This document shows, piece after piece, positions 1-11,379 of a stretch of 64,000 nt of DNA. Position numbers and translations under genes: made by a program. Under the pieces are notes generated by a model, which worked only from the letters and a program-made list of their open reading frames with translations, did no database searches and was not told where the DNA came from. Each line of letters begins with the position of its first letter. The first letter of the stretch is position 1. Location: contig JAJVDF010000459.1 of assembly GCA_022410635.1 (NCBI GenBank), positions 345,777-409,776 on the forward strand. Reading direction: 5' to 3'. Source of the stretch: Tretioscincus oriximinensis. Taxonomy: Eukaryota > Chordata > Lepidosauria > Squamata > Gymnophthalmidae.

Positions 1-485
1 GAGGGGTGATCTGATTGAAGTGTACAAAATCATGCATGGGATCGACAGGGTGAATAGAGAAAAAATGTTTTCTCTATCACACAACACAAGGACCAGAGGG
101 CACTCCTTAAAACTGTTGGGTAGAAAAGTGAGAACAGACAAAGGAAAGTATTTTTTCACCCAGAGGGTCATCGGCCTGTGGAATTTACTTCCTGAAGAGG
201 TAGTAGTAGCTAACAACTTGGGTAGTTTCAAGACAGGACTAGACAGGTTTATGGACACCAAGGGTATAAATGGATACTANGATGGATGTCTGGATGTTGC
301 CTCTGGGATGGAGCAACAGGCAGGACTCCTGAAATACCATTTGCAGGGAGTCATAAACAGGAGCATATTTTGCTTTCCTCTGTTCAGACTGCCCAGGTGC
401 ACCTGGTGGGCCTCTGTGTGACACAGAATGCTAGACTTGATGGGCTGTGGCCTGATCCAGTATGGCTCTTCTTATGTTCTTATGA
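1..485 (+). mobile_element. CR1 LINE, 3' end, cut by the window edge
   Basis: Encodes the last ~87 residues of CR1 ORF2 (FTQRVIGLWNLLPEEVV, then MDTKGINGY). The stop is obscured by an N at 280. A 3'UTR follows, ending in TTATGTTCTTATG repeats as in the other CR1 copies of the window. Confidence 0.9.
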
Positions 486-524
486 ACTACATTTTAATGT
501 AGTTTACATTATTTAATACACCTG

Positions 525-980
525 TGAATGTGCTGCCCCCATAGCAGGAAGTGAGTTATGAAGTTAGTTTGTGTGCATCATTAGTANAAGTTCCCTTTAG
601 GGAAAAGCTTAATGGGATTTGTAGTATAGGATTCTGATAGGCTTCCTTTAGTTTCCTTTAGTCCCCCTCCCTACTTTCTTCTTCTCCATACAGTCCTTTG
701 TTCAGTAGCCAGCCAGCCACTGAAGAATCAAGACACGTAAAACAGCACTGTCTTTTAACAAAGTTAACACCAGAAGTCCAACAACCAAACAGGCAAGGCA
801 GAATTACCAGAAACCATAGGCCAGAAGCTAGGAGGTGCAGTCTACGCTTCAATCCAGAAGATCTGTAAGTTATTTTGCAATTGTTTCTGAATAAACTTTG
901 CTTTATTAAGACTCTCTTGTCTGACTTCGTTAAGACTCTCCAGAACATCCAGTTCTATTGGGCTACTCGTGGATGGGATG
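525..980 (+). mobile_element. LTR-like segment (possible ERV relic)
   Basis: AATAAA at 890-895 is followed by a T-rich stretch and a CA near 951. About 8 bases later, 958-978 resembles a degraded proline-tRNA primer-binding site (TTGGG...CTCGT...GGGAT). No gag, pol or env is adjacent, and the left edge is a guess. Confidence 0.35.
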
Positions 981-1349
981 GAATAGTGAACATAGTTGGT
1001 AAGCATTTCCCTGGGTGAACTTCTAGATTAGTACCTAATCATTTTAAATGGACAAGACTGACAGATAGAGAAAAGCCATTCTATCATACCTTATGTATGA
1101 TCAAAATAATTTTATTTCTATTTCCCCTGTTGTATTTTTTACAATACAGAAAGATGAAGGGTGATATAGGAAAGAAATCATATTGTGGGGTTCAGTAAAA
1201 CTAACTAATGCCTCATTCCATTTCACCTTACTTGCTAGGTCCAAGTGTTCCTAACATGTCCTAGAGTTAACTTACTATAATTAACCTGGTCTTAGGCAGA
1301 AAAAACTGTTCTCCCTTCCCTATTTTCAGATATTGCTGTTTTAATATGT

Positions 1350-1423
1350 TAATTTGATATTGTTGACTGCCCTGAAACCTTCAGGTATAGAGTGACATAA
1401 AAATGTAAATAAATAAACAAATA
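1350..1423 (+). mobile_element. L2-type LINE 3' tail
   Basis: The phrase GACTGCCCTGAAACCTTCAG, then a variant of the TATAAAAATGTAAATAAATA ending, recurs at several places in the window and marks the 3' end of an L2-like LINE. Confidence 0.6.
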
Positions 1424-1856
1424 TTCAAAAGATGATTGAGCGGAATCCACAGGGTAAAATTCTTTGTTAAGAATTGTAGGTATGTGCAACAGCTAATACT
1501 ACATCCACGTTTATTACAGTAAGACATTAGCAAAACAGCAAATACTAAACACACATCTGCATGGCTGTCTTTAGCAAAATATAGCTGCCGGTAGTTGTAA
1601 GGAGATATTAATATTTTTATTGCTTTTATTAGTATAAAATCCAAAGTACCTGAGAGAAGAGGGGAGTAAAATAAAGCAAATAAGCAAATAAGTAAGTAAT
1701 TAAGTAAATAAGTAAGTAAATTATAGCCCAAGGGCAAAATGCAGCCAAAATACGAGCCTGCATATCTGTACAGGTCAGAAACAATTGGTTTACTGGATTA
1801 GAAGAAGCTCCTGTTTATTCATATACAATGCTCAGTAATGCATTTACAACACACTT

Positions 1857-1981
1857 AAGGCCCTGCCCCCATTGAGCCTTACTCTATGTATATCTTGGCA
1901 ACTAGCCTACATTAGCATGTAGATGGCAAGCTCCTATTCTGAGACATAGTCCAGAATAAGGCCCATTGTGGAAAAGGCCTT
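1857..1981. mobile_element. MITE with ~30-bp imperfect TIRs
   Basis: The left end AAGGCCCTGCCCCCATTGAG mirrors the right end (reverse complement AAGGCCTTTTCCACAATGGG), and GCCTTACTCTATG mirrors GCCTTATTCTGG. A related copy lies at about 63092-63250. Flanks (caacacac/caacatta) are only partly similar, so the superfamily is not certain. Confidence 0.55.
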
Positions 1982-2123
1982 ACAACATTAGGTGTGTTGT
2001 GACAGAACCCTAAAATACATTACTGAGGCCTTTATAAGCAGTTTTCTGTTTGTTCTTTTAAACTCTTGGTCCAGTTATTTATTATGAATATACTGAATAA
2101 CACACTAGCCTTATGTTTACATC

Positions 2124-2362
2124 CAGAGCTGGGAGTCATACGCTTTATCAGAAAATCCCCTCTGATTTTTTTGGAGGCAGGAACCAGAAGTGACATTGTT
2201 TGTGATGTCACTTCTGTTCCCTGTCTCCAGAGAGGGCGCCCTTAGACCCGTAAGTGACACAATCCGGCCTCTGCTTCCAGGATTAGTGTCACAAACGACA
2301 TCATCTCCACAACAGGGCCAGAAGTAACATCATTGGAAATCACACTCATGGAACTTCCAGCA
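2124..2362. mobile_element. Possible hAT MITE relic related to 43839-44141
   Basis: Starts CAGAGCTGGGAGTC and ends near ACTTCCAGCAG, resembling the ends of the better-preserved element at 43839-44141. The interior carries inverted AGAAGTGACA / TGTCACTTCT blocks, and similar TGATGTCA-type blocks occur in the other copy. No clear target-site duplication. Confidence 0.4.
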
Positions 2363-2989
2363 GAAGTAGCATACATGCATGTGATATCCAGAATTTTTTT
2401 TCTCCCTAGCACTGCTTACATCTGCATTCTAGTCTATTGTTACCATACCATTCATTTATATATAATTTTTGTAAGGCTAACTGAAATTAGGGCTCTTCCT
2501 TCCAAACATAGCTCAGCAACTATACAGCAATGCCTGGAATACATTCTCAACAGGAAATGGTTTGGGGAAGCATATCTTTTTCCAGAGTTCAGTTTTAGAA
2601 ATAATTGGCATCTCCTACCCATCTCCGACTCCTTCTTGATTTCAGACAGGTGTCTCTGTCACTTAAAGAGCTTTAATTAAGATGGATCCATTGTGATTTC
2701 AGTGTAGTTTTCGTGCAAGCTTGATAAATTTATCAAAGCCAACCGTAACAATACATAACAAATTATATCTGCTCTGGTTGCAAGAGCCTGCCATTAATTT
2801 CCTATTTGTGAAAGGAAAATGAAATATTATGGCATTTTTTAAAAGTCAGAAGCTGTTACAATGAAAGTGGTTGCACAGCTATCTAAGTATGGATGGTTGC
2901 CTTTTGTCACAGGTCTCTTACTTTGAAGGCACTTTAGAACTGATGACATGTAAGTCCACTTCCTTTGGCTCAAAGTTCATTTCCCATAT

Positions 2990-3500
2990 TGAGCAGTATC
3001 TCACTATTTGAAAATGGTTCGGAAGCTGCAGGTGTTGCAGAATGCAGTAGCTATACTGCTGACCAAAATTACTGGCAGGGACATGCATCACGCCAGTCTT
3101 GAAAAAGCTGCATGAGCTGCCAGTTTGCTACCAAGTCCAATTCAATGTATTAACAATAAATAGGGTCCCAAATATCTAAAGTAACACTTTGTCTCATATC
3201 TACGAGTCCTTGCTTTAATATCAGCAGTGGAAGGCCTCCTGATTGTACCACTACTCTCAGTAGCCAAAAGACTGGAAACTGGGACAGGGCCTTCTCACTG
3301 GCGGTCCCTAGACTATGGAACAGTCTTCCCCTGGGTTCATTCAGGAAATCACTAAAGACGAACTTCTTTAACCGGCCTTTGGTTCAAAAAACAGCCTCTC
3401 TTCCTCATGCATGGTACTGTTGTTTTTAACATGTAATTCTCTTTTTATTGTTAATTGCCCTGAGACCTTTGCATATGGGGCAATATAAAAATGCAAATCA
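2990..3500 (+). mobile_element. L2 LINE fragment, ORF2 C-terminus and 3' tail
   Basis: Broken reading frames give LQVLQNAVAILLTKITGRD and VLKKLHELPVCYQVQFNVL, the L2 reverse-transcriptase C-terminal region. The CCCTGAGACCTTTGCATATG tail is at about 3458-3480. Confidence 0.75.
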
Positions 3501-3510
3501 TAATAAAAGT

Positions 3511-3900
3511 ATAACGACCAATGACAGGGCTTGGAATTTTGGCAGCCTCCAGAATCCTGGGTTAGAGACTGGCTAAAAAACAGAAAACAGGGAAGTAATA
3601 AATGGACGGTTCTCTGAATGGAAAGATGTGAAAAATGGAATACCCCAGGGTTCAGTACTGGGACTAGTACTGGAAAGAAAAGAAAGGAATGATGGAAAGG
3701 ATGAAAGATGGAAGGGAAGAGAAGAGAAGGAAGATGAAGAAAAAATAAAGAAGGACAGGAAGAATGAAGGAAAATGGAAAGAAGGAATGAAACAAAGAAA
3801 CAGCAAGTGAAAGAGGGATGGGAAGGGGCAAGAGAGGGAGGGAGTGGGTAGAGGCATGGATAGGAACAAAGAGGAAGAGCGTCTAAAACATGTTGCATTA
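3511..3900 (+). repeat. Composite repeat, copy 1 (CR1 fragment + purine tract)
   Basis: Unknown leader (GACCAATGACAGGGCTTGG), then a CR1 reverse-transcriptase fragment (NRKQG..., PQGSVLGLVL in broken frames, 3570-3670), then a ~170-base A/G-rich tract and a terminus near TTGCATTA. The same order occurs on the other strand at 57999-58327. Confidence 0.65.
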
Positions 3901-3929
3901 CCGTAATGCAACGTGCAATTTCCACTAGT

Positions 3930-6650
3930 AAATAAATTATGCAAGGCATAGTCCACTTCGTGACCTCTCTCTTCCACATTCTAATACAGACTAGGGAAGC
4001 CCCTGCCCTGTTAACATTCTATGCGGTTTATTTTTAATACATATTACATCTTGGAGTGTTGCAAGTATTAACAAGATATATAAATGCACAATAGTATGTA
4101 GAATAAAATAGTGTTAATAAGAAAGAAGCAAAAACAAAGAAAAACANAAGAATATATTAAAGTTAAAATGTGGAACAATCATAATAAAAGTAATATTATG
4201 ACCCGTACCAATAATTAGGATATTTAAAAAATAAGCTTCCAAAGCTCAGTACTTTAATTTAGCAGTCCTAAGACAAAACCTTTCTGTACTCCTATTCCCA
4301 ACGCTGTTGATCCTGCAGTGACCCCNGCATCCTTTTTGGTCCTCAGGTTATAGGAAAAAGCAAAACAAAACCTCTACCTCTGGCTGATCGCAAGACAAGC
4401 CTTTCCGATGGTCTAAGCCCTGCTATGAAAAAGCCCTTATTAAATTTTTCAGATTTAATAAAAACTCCTCACATCCAGAGACCCTTCTCTGAACTAAATA
4501 TTCCAACTCTTCCCTCATCTTGCCCACTGCTTGACATTAGCATAGGCACAGGAAGCAAACGTTTACTAATAATGAAGGAATTTCAATGGTTACGGAATGC
4601 AAAAAGTAAAATCCATGGCAAAGAACAACACACCCTACTTTTGTGGGCACAAGTGGAAGTAAACGTCTGTTTTTCATGTTTAGAATGTGTTCGTACCTTC
4701 ACTGGGGATTCTTTTTATGCCCATACCTCAATCCAGCTTTTCCTTTGTTTTTCTGGACTGAACCCATTTTTTTTTCCTGGACTACATTCTGAAGAATGTG
4801 GTTTAGTCCAGAAAAAAAATCCTGAAAGTAAAATTGAAGTCAAATCAGGAAACAAACAGAAGGTAGTCTAAAGCAAAAGTGACTTTGGTCTTAACCCTTT
4901 CAGAGCTAAACCTTATTCTGTCCCAGGAAGGGAGTCTAAGGTACCCGCGCTATCCTGGAATGTCATAATGGGCAGCAGGTCCTTTAAATTCTTTTCTGTA
5001 GCCATATAAGTGTAAGAGTATCAGGCTGTAGGCACACATGTGCTTTTCAATCACCTTCAGTCCTGAAGAACTGAATGGAAAAAACAGAAACTGGTTTACT
5101 TTCCAGTTCTTGGAGACTAAAGATGGTTTAAAACACATGTGTGACACAGCCTTAGTAGGAGAGATGGTGTTGCATGAGGAAAAGCTCTCAATTAGGGATT
5201 TTTCAGCAGAGGCTAGATGATGCCTGTGTTGCACTGTCAAGAGGCTAGATTAGACAGAAGGAGAAGAGGAGTAGGAGTTGGTTTTTATACCCTGCTTTTC
5301 TCAACCTGAAGGGACTCAAATGCCTTTCATATCTTACTTGTATGTAGAAGTAGGTAGGGCTGAGAGAGCTCTTACGAAGTGTGATTAGCCCAAGGTCACA
5401 CAGCTGGCTTCATAGAGGAATGCAGAATCCAGCCAGGTGGTGATCAGATAAGAGTCTGACACATTAAATACAAGATTGGCTCTCTTTAAATGCTTTACAG
5501 TCCAGAAAACAGGGCCTGTGCCATCTGCACGCTCCAGATTAATCTGCACTGGCCCATCAATGGAAGTGTACTGGACATACACCTGAAAGCCCTCCTAATC
5601 CAGATTATGCTCCATCTACTGCAAAGAAAGCACATCAACAGTAGACATGACTTCAGTGAACCACCATTACAAGTGACTGTAGAGTAATAATACCCTGAAG
5701 AAATCAACAGGAGATCCTGTCCTGGAAGTGTAGAAAGGCCCTGAACTAGGAGAATAAATACAGTGAGAAAACAATGAGATGTTGTGAAGTAAAACTATCT
5801 GCAAAATGTAAATGCAGCCGTTCTTCTATTTGAGATCAGTATGGTAACAATAGACTAGAACATTTTCCTTACTCTGTCCCTTCCCCTGTACTTACAAAAT
5901 TAATTTGGCAGAATTGGGATATACCTTACATAGATTAGTGATAAATCATGTATTTTTAATGAATATCAATATGAGAAACCCCCTGACATAGGCCTGCTAT
6001 CTAATTTGATTAAACTGTGCTTAAGGCAAACCTACCTCTCTAGCTAGGGAATACCACTATAATGACATTGTGCGGATTATTGCAGGCAGTTTTAATGATT
6101 TAATGAACTGCCTCTATATTTAGTTCAATAGCCTTAAAATGATTAGTGTTTCAGAAAAATTAGCTCACTTTGATTTTGATTCTGTTTGATGGTAAGTTTA
6201 AATACCCCAACCCTTTTTAACACAGTGGAAAAGACAGAAAATGAGGTTGAAATTCTCAGTTGAGTAGATGCAAGAGAATTGATACAACAAGCATAGGCAA
6301 CAGTTTATTTGTATAATGAAAACCTACTTGTTAATTCAAAGAATATAAAGTTTGTTTTCTGCGCTGTTTGGTTCTCCTGCCCTATTCTCCTGCCCTATTT
6401 TTCCATGGGCAGGGGGCAACATGAAGTTGTGGCTACAGTATCAAAAAAGAACGTAGCAACGCTTTCTGCAGGACCTCATATTCTGGACAAATCTTTACAT
6501 TAATGGGAGGTGCATCGCTGATAGTAAAATTCCAAGCTCTGGAAATGGAATTTTACCATCATCACACATGATAACACTGAAGACGATGAAAAAGAATATG
6601 GTTTTTATACCCTGTTCTTGGGACCCAGGCTGCATTCTCAGGGGGAAAAG
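3930..6650. other. Intergenic; no gene recognised
   Basis: Apart from the SINE at 5258-5485 I see no gene or clear transposon. 5920-6220 is AT-rich and TE-free (GGATTATTGCAGGCAGTTTT, TAATGATTTAATG) and may be conserved non-coding DNA. The open frame at 4425-4871 has no recognisable domain. Confidence 0.5.
5258..5485 (-). mobile_element. tRNA-derived SINE, family B
   Basis: Reading on the minus strand: degraded tRNA-like head, CCTTGGGCTAATCACAC..., CTGTGTGACC block, then the AAAGCAGGGTATAAAAACCA tail. The same family, better preserved, is at 24384-24593. Squamate genomes carry SINEs of this kind. Confidence 0.7.
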
Positions 6651-6654
6651 TGGG

Positions 6655-6785
6655 AGCTTCTTTTGTAGACAAGTCTACTTCTTCACTGGCTTCAACATTT
6701 GAAGAACTAGACTTGCCTATGAAAGTTCATGATACCTATCCTATTTCTTAGTCTCTAAAGGGCTACAAAAACCCCTTGCCAAATC
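6655..6785 (+). mobile_element. Two head-to-head Penelope-like tails
   Basis: An inverted fragment (6661-6689, containing GTAGACAAGTCTAC) faces a direct tail (6699-6785, GAAGAACTAGAC...GAAAGTTCATG...AGTCTCTAAAGGGCTAC). Both match the PLE tail seen at 24093-24181 and 51905-52020. Confidence 0.6.
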
Positions 6786-7376
6786 TCATAGTACTTTAAA
6801 AACCATAAAAATATATAGGTGGCACAAGCTTCCAAGGACAAGTCTACTGCTTTGGATGCATCTACTAGATGTACTGGGATAGCAGAGATAATTGTGTTTG
6901 AACGAAGTTCATCTTTTTGCAAAAGTTTTTATGATCTACCAAAGTTCTATCAAAGTTGTTCTACCAAACCACTTAAGGCAGGTTTAACCATTATATTCTT
7001 CATATACTATACAGATCTTAATCATATAAGACATGTGGAGACTAAACTGCAAAGTAGACCTTGAATTTACAGATTGAATTGAAAAAGTGTTTAAGGTTAC
7101 ATTTGCCTCAGCCTCTAAAATGCTAAGCATGGTTCAATGGAATCAATTTATATTTTATATACATCAATTCTAAACTTTGAACTAGTGATTGTTGTGAAAT
7201 TAATTTGGCTTGGCTTTTAGTTCTTCATTGTGTATTTTTAATGGAGCAAATGACTGTTGTGATGATAGTATTTGCTGATCTTAAATAAAAATAGATCCTG
7301 CTGGATCCCCTAAGCATTTTGCAAGTTTTAATTGAACCCATTATTTATATTGGATACTGATGTGTTTTCATAAAAA

Positions 7377-9470
7377 TGCCAAGCCGAGAAGTAATAACTC
7401 ACAGTTCTCTTTATTCAGATCCAAAGATCGCACATAGACCATTATCCAGACTGATAGGAACAACGCCCCAAACCTATACAGCATTCAATATATGTAAAAC
7501 TCCCCCTAACGTCATTCCCCAATTAACTACGGAGCTCCAAATGGCCCAATTCACAACACCCCTCCCCCCTAAAATCCATAATACTGAGGACGTACTCTCT
7601 GACGTTGCAATCTCCTCAATACTACTTCTCCTCCTGTTTCTGGCATTTTCACTGGGTCCTGGATTGCTTCCTGTTTCCGAGAGACTTCTTCCTCTATTTG
7701 TTCAGCATCTCCCTGAGCTACCTTTCTTGTTCCCTACTCAACTTTTTCTTCTTGTTCTACTGGGAACTGACCATCCCCTTATTCCACTATCCTTTCCTCA
7801 TTCTGATTTCCTTCTTCCTCATCTTGTTGTAGGCCCGGTACTCTCTTCCTCACCTGATCCACATGATGCCTGATAACTCGGCCACCCTCTGTCTCCAGCC
7901 TATATGATAATGGACCAGTGGCCTGGGTTACAACTTGGTGCCACTTGTTCACACTCTTGTTTTTCCAACTGCTCTTTCACCAAATCTGGATGCATTCGAT
8001 CCAGCAATGAGGTCAACCGTCTGTTCATTAGCAGCTCCGCAAAGCTTCTTCCCGTGGCTCCACAAGATGTTATATGTTGTAACAACAAAAAATTCTCCAA
8101 CCTCTGATGCCAGTCAACTTCTATGATTTGCTTTAGTGCCTCCTTAGTCGTTCTGACCATCCGTTCGGCCTGCCCATTCGTGGCCAGGTGGAAAGGGACT
8201 GATGTCACATGGCAAATCAACCCATTTCCTATGAAAGTCTGAAACTCTTCTGACAGGAATTGTGCCCCATTATCTGAAACAATTGAATCTGGAATACCGT
8301 TGTAAACAACTGTCTCAACTTATTACAACTCGAGATGTCATGGCTGCCACCGGTGCCACTTCCAGCCACTTCGAGTACGTTCCATTTCTGACANTATTCT
8401 AGAATAATATGCAATGGGAGCTTCCTGGCCGTCATCCAGTTCATGACTTAGCACTGCCCCCAACCCAAATGGTGAAGCGTCACAAGTCAATATCAGGGGT
8501 TTCTACTCATCAAAATGCACCAACACACTATTAGATGTCAATAGACTTTTCACCTCCTGAAATGCTTTATCCTGCTGATACCCCCAGTGCCACCTGGCCT
8601 GCTTTTCCAACAACTGATGGAGAGGTTTAGCTACTGTGGCCTTTTGCTTCAGGAATGAATGATAAAAGTTCAGTAATCCCAAAAATGACTGTAACTCTTG
8701 CCTTGGTCTTGGCACTAGTGCATCTTGAATAGCCTTGACCTTTTCTGATGCTGGGTGGATTCCATCAGCATTAATCCTAAAGCCCAAAAATTCTACCTGT
8801 CTCACCCCAAACACACACTTACCCCGTCTCACTCTTAATCCTGCACCAGCAAACTTCTGCAGCACCCCTCAGACCTGGGACCTTAGTTCTTCCTCAGATG
8901 CAGCCACAATTAATACGTCATCAAAATAAATATGACCCCTGGAAGACCCCTCAACATTCCCTCCATTAAACTCTGGAACAGACCAGGGGCCACACTAACT
9001 CCAAACTGTAGGCACTTCACCTTAAATGCCCCATGATGTGTTACAATTGTTTGGGCTTCTGCTGTCTCCTCATCCACCGGGAGCTGCTAATATGCTTGGG
9101 CTAAATCCAATTTCGCATATACTTTCCCTCCCGCCAGCATTGCCAGTAACTGACTTACCATTGGCACTGGGTAAGCATGTTGTTGTAATGCTCTGTTAAT
9201 CGTGCATTTGTAATCCGCACAAATTCGTATTTCCCCGTTTGCCTTTANTGGTGTCACAATTGGGGTTTCCCACCTTGAGTTCATGACTGGTTCTAATATC
9301 CCTTGACCCAACAGTTTGTCTATTTCAGCATCAATTTTGGACCTCAAGGTGAAAGGTACCTGTCGAGTTTTTAAACGGGTTGGAACCACTGTTGGGGCCA
9401 GTGAAAGAGATACTGGAGGACCTGTATATTGCCCCAGTTTTCCATCAAATACCTCCGTGGGAATATGGGA
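7377..9470 (-). mobile_element. Ty3/gypsy LTR retrotransposon relic (pol + 3' LTR)
   Basis: On the minus strand, from 9470 down: reverse transcriptase start with ILEPVMNSRWETPIVTP and YAKLDLAQAY, the YFDDVLI active site near 8916-8936 (in a shifted frame), then FLGFRINADGIHPASEKV and FLGLLNFYHSFL. An RNase H start ([15 protein letters not shown]) follows near 8420-8490. Integrase resumes with SDNGAQF and HLATNGQAERMVRTTKEALK, then the C-terminal GPLSYRLETEGGRV near 7890. A polypurine tract (7560-7571) precedes a ~182-bp 3' LTR (7377-7558) with TTTATT (AATAAA on the minus strand) at 7410-7415. Frameshifts, stops and deletions make it inactive. Gag, protease and the 5' LTR are absent. Confidence 0.88.
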
Positions 9471-9932
9471 ATAAAATTACTATTCAGTTGTCAATGTGTT
9501 CTTTCATTCTGAAAGTGGACTGAAACTGCATTAAAACTTAGATATGACCATTGCCTATGATGTACATGTGTGGTCATTTGTAGATGGTCACAGAAAACTG
9601 CAGTTTTTATCAACATTCTCGAGTGACGCTTCTACAGAATAATTACTGTTAGACAGTTAGGTAGCAACAAGGGGAAATGTCCGTTATCTCACTAGCATGA
9701 TATAAACAGCCCGGTATTTAGCCAGTGCAAAATACTTAGAAGCTCATGCACGCCTTTGCATTCACCATTTTTAGTTCAAATTTGCGATGAACCAGCAAGA
9801 TTGGCATTACCGGGTATCCACAAGCTTTATGTTATTCTGGCAAAACCCACTTTTGTTGTTGGGTTTTCTCAGAATAGGAAAAAGTGCACATTTATACAAT
9901 GTAACAGGGCTACTTTGTGGTTGCCAGACATA

Positions 9933-10119
9933 CAAGTGAAACCCCGTTATAAAGAATCCCAATATAACAAAATTTGCAGTATAACAAACAAATATGAAGT
10001 NCCAGCAGAACACCGGTAAGAGTAACATTGGTTAAAATGGATTTCGTTGTAACAATTTTTTATTGTAACAAACAAATTCACCCAACCCCTCAGTGTTCAT
10101 TATAACGGGGTTTCACCTG
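9933..10119. mobile_element. Tc1/mariner-class MITE (pogo/Tigger-like), 187 bp
   Basis: Ends CAAGTGAAACCCCGTTATAA and (reverse complement) CAGGTGAAACCCCGTTATAA match except for one base and are flanked by TA on both sides (9931-9932, 10120-10121). The interior is rich in TATAACAAA motifs. No transposase. Confidence 0.85.
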
Positions 10120-10124
10120 TATAT

Positions 10125-10960
10125 GACAATCCACCCATAGCCGTGACTTAATGGTATTTTTTAAACACTGTCTAAATGGGACCTCTGTTTTTTCAAGGAA
10201 ATGGAAGTGCATAAAAATGCACCCTGAAGAACACAAGTTTTCTTTCCTTATCAGTATAGCTTTGCTCTACTCCACTTTTCTAAGATTTTCAGAGGTTCTA
10301 TTGCAATAGTTGCCTTCACAAAAGTAATAAAAGGGAAACAAATAGAGAAAACTTTATTCTTTCAATGCTGACCTGTTTTGTTCAGGTCTAACAGCTTAGA
10401 TGCTCCCAGTTCCTTGGAACAAGAATTGTAAAGCTATAACAGTCCTCAATTACTTCTTGTTGGCCAAAGAAGCTAAACCTGTCATTTGACAATGCATCAT
10501 GATCTAAAGCAGTAAACTTTATCTAGCAGGGGTCATGAGAAAATGGCCACAGGTACTGCTTGCTAACCTTTGCGAGATAATTTTTCACAGTTATCATCCA
10601 AGCACTTTAAAAGCACGAAAAGATATGTTATCTACACGCTTGGTTTATTATAAGGTGTGTGGGTGAGAATTCCTTATAAAGCCACTTAACAGTAACTGTT
10701 CTATGGTCTTCTTGCGAAAAGAAGCAATTCAGCAAAATGGTTTCTTGACAGTATAAGTACTAGGAATAAAGGAACAAGAACCAGTTGAGGCATCAACGTC
10801 TTTCTACCCACTCTCCCCCCACTTTTCTATCTGTTTTCCTTCCAGAAAAGAGACCCCAGGCTTCTTACTTTTTAAGTCTTGCAAACCTTAATAGATTAAT
10901 CACTACAGCATATGTCCTGCAGTTTTTGGTTTCAGGAACATCACTTTTTTCCAGACAACT
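10125..10960. other. Intergenic, TE-poor, GATA-like motif cluster
   Basis: No gene. Four GATA-type words occur within 120 bases (TTATCT near 10519, AGATAA near 10575, TTATCA near 10591, TTATCT near 10628). Such words are common by chance. Confidence 0.3.
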
Positions 10961-10966
10961 GATTAG

Positions 10967-11375
10967 AACATAAGAGGAGCCCTGCTGAATTGGGCCAGAG
11001 CTTGTCCAGTCTTCTGCCTCACATAGTGGCCCATCAATTATGCCTAAGCAGTCTGAAACAAAAGAAGGCAAAATCTTCACCTGTTCTTAACACTCTGCAA
11101 GTGGTATTTCAGGAATTCTGCCTGTTANTCCATCCTGGAGGCAGTATCATTAGATCCATCTTAGTAGCTATTTATCCCCTTGACTTCCATGAACGTGTCT
11201 AATCCTATCTTAAAGCTGGCCAGGCTGCTAGCTGCCACCACCTCCTCTAGAAGTAAATTCCACAAACCAAACACCCTCTGGTGAAAAATACTTTTCTAAC
11301 TCCTCTGCCTATCAGTTTCAAGGAATGGTCCCTTATCCTAGGGTTCCACTTCCTAACCACCTTAAAAGAAAAGAA
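10967..11375 (-). mobile_element. CR1 LINE 3' fragment
   Basis: Minus-strand 3' end at the GAACATAAGAGGAGCC phrase, then the 3'UTR, then a decayed ORF2 C-terminus (WNLLLEEVVAAS-like). More diverged than the 29.6-kb and 41-kb copies. Confidence 0.75.
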
Positions 11376-11379
11376 CACA

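Noticed and set aside
20..421. Long open frames such as 20-421, 12795-13079, 29871-30491, 41264-41794, 42357-42737, 53619-54226 and 54868-55638 as host genes
   Set aside because: All are CR1 ORF2 pieces: LYLDFQKAFDKVP, FADDTKLF and FMDTKGINGY recur and are broken by frameshifts.
3368..3979. 203-codon minus-strand frame at 3368-3979
   Set aside because: Phe/Ser/Leu/Pro-rich translation of a purine tract within the composite repeat; low complexity.
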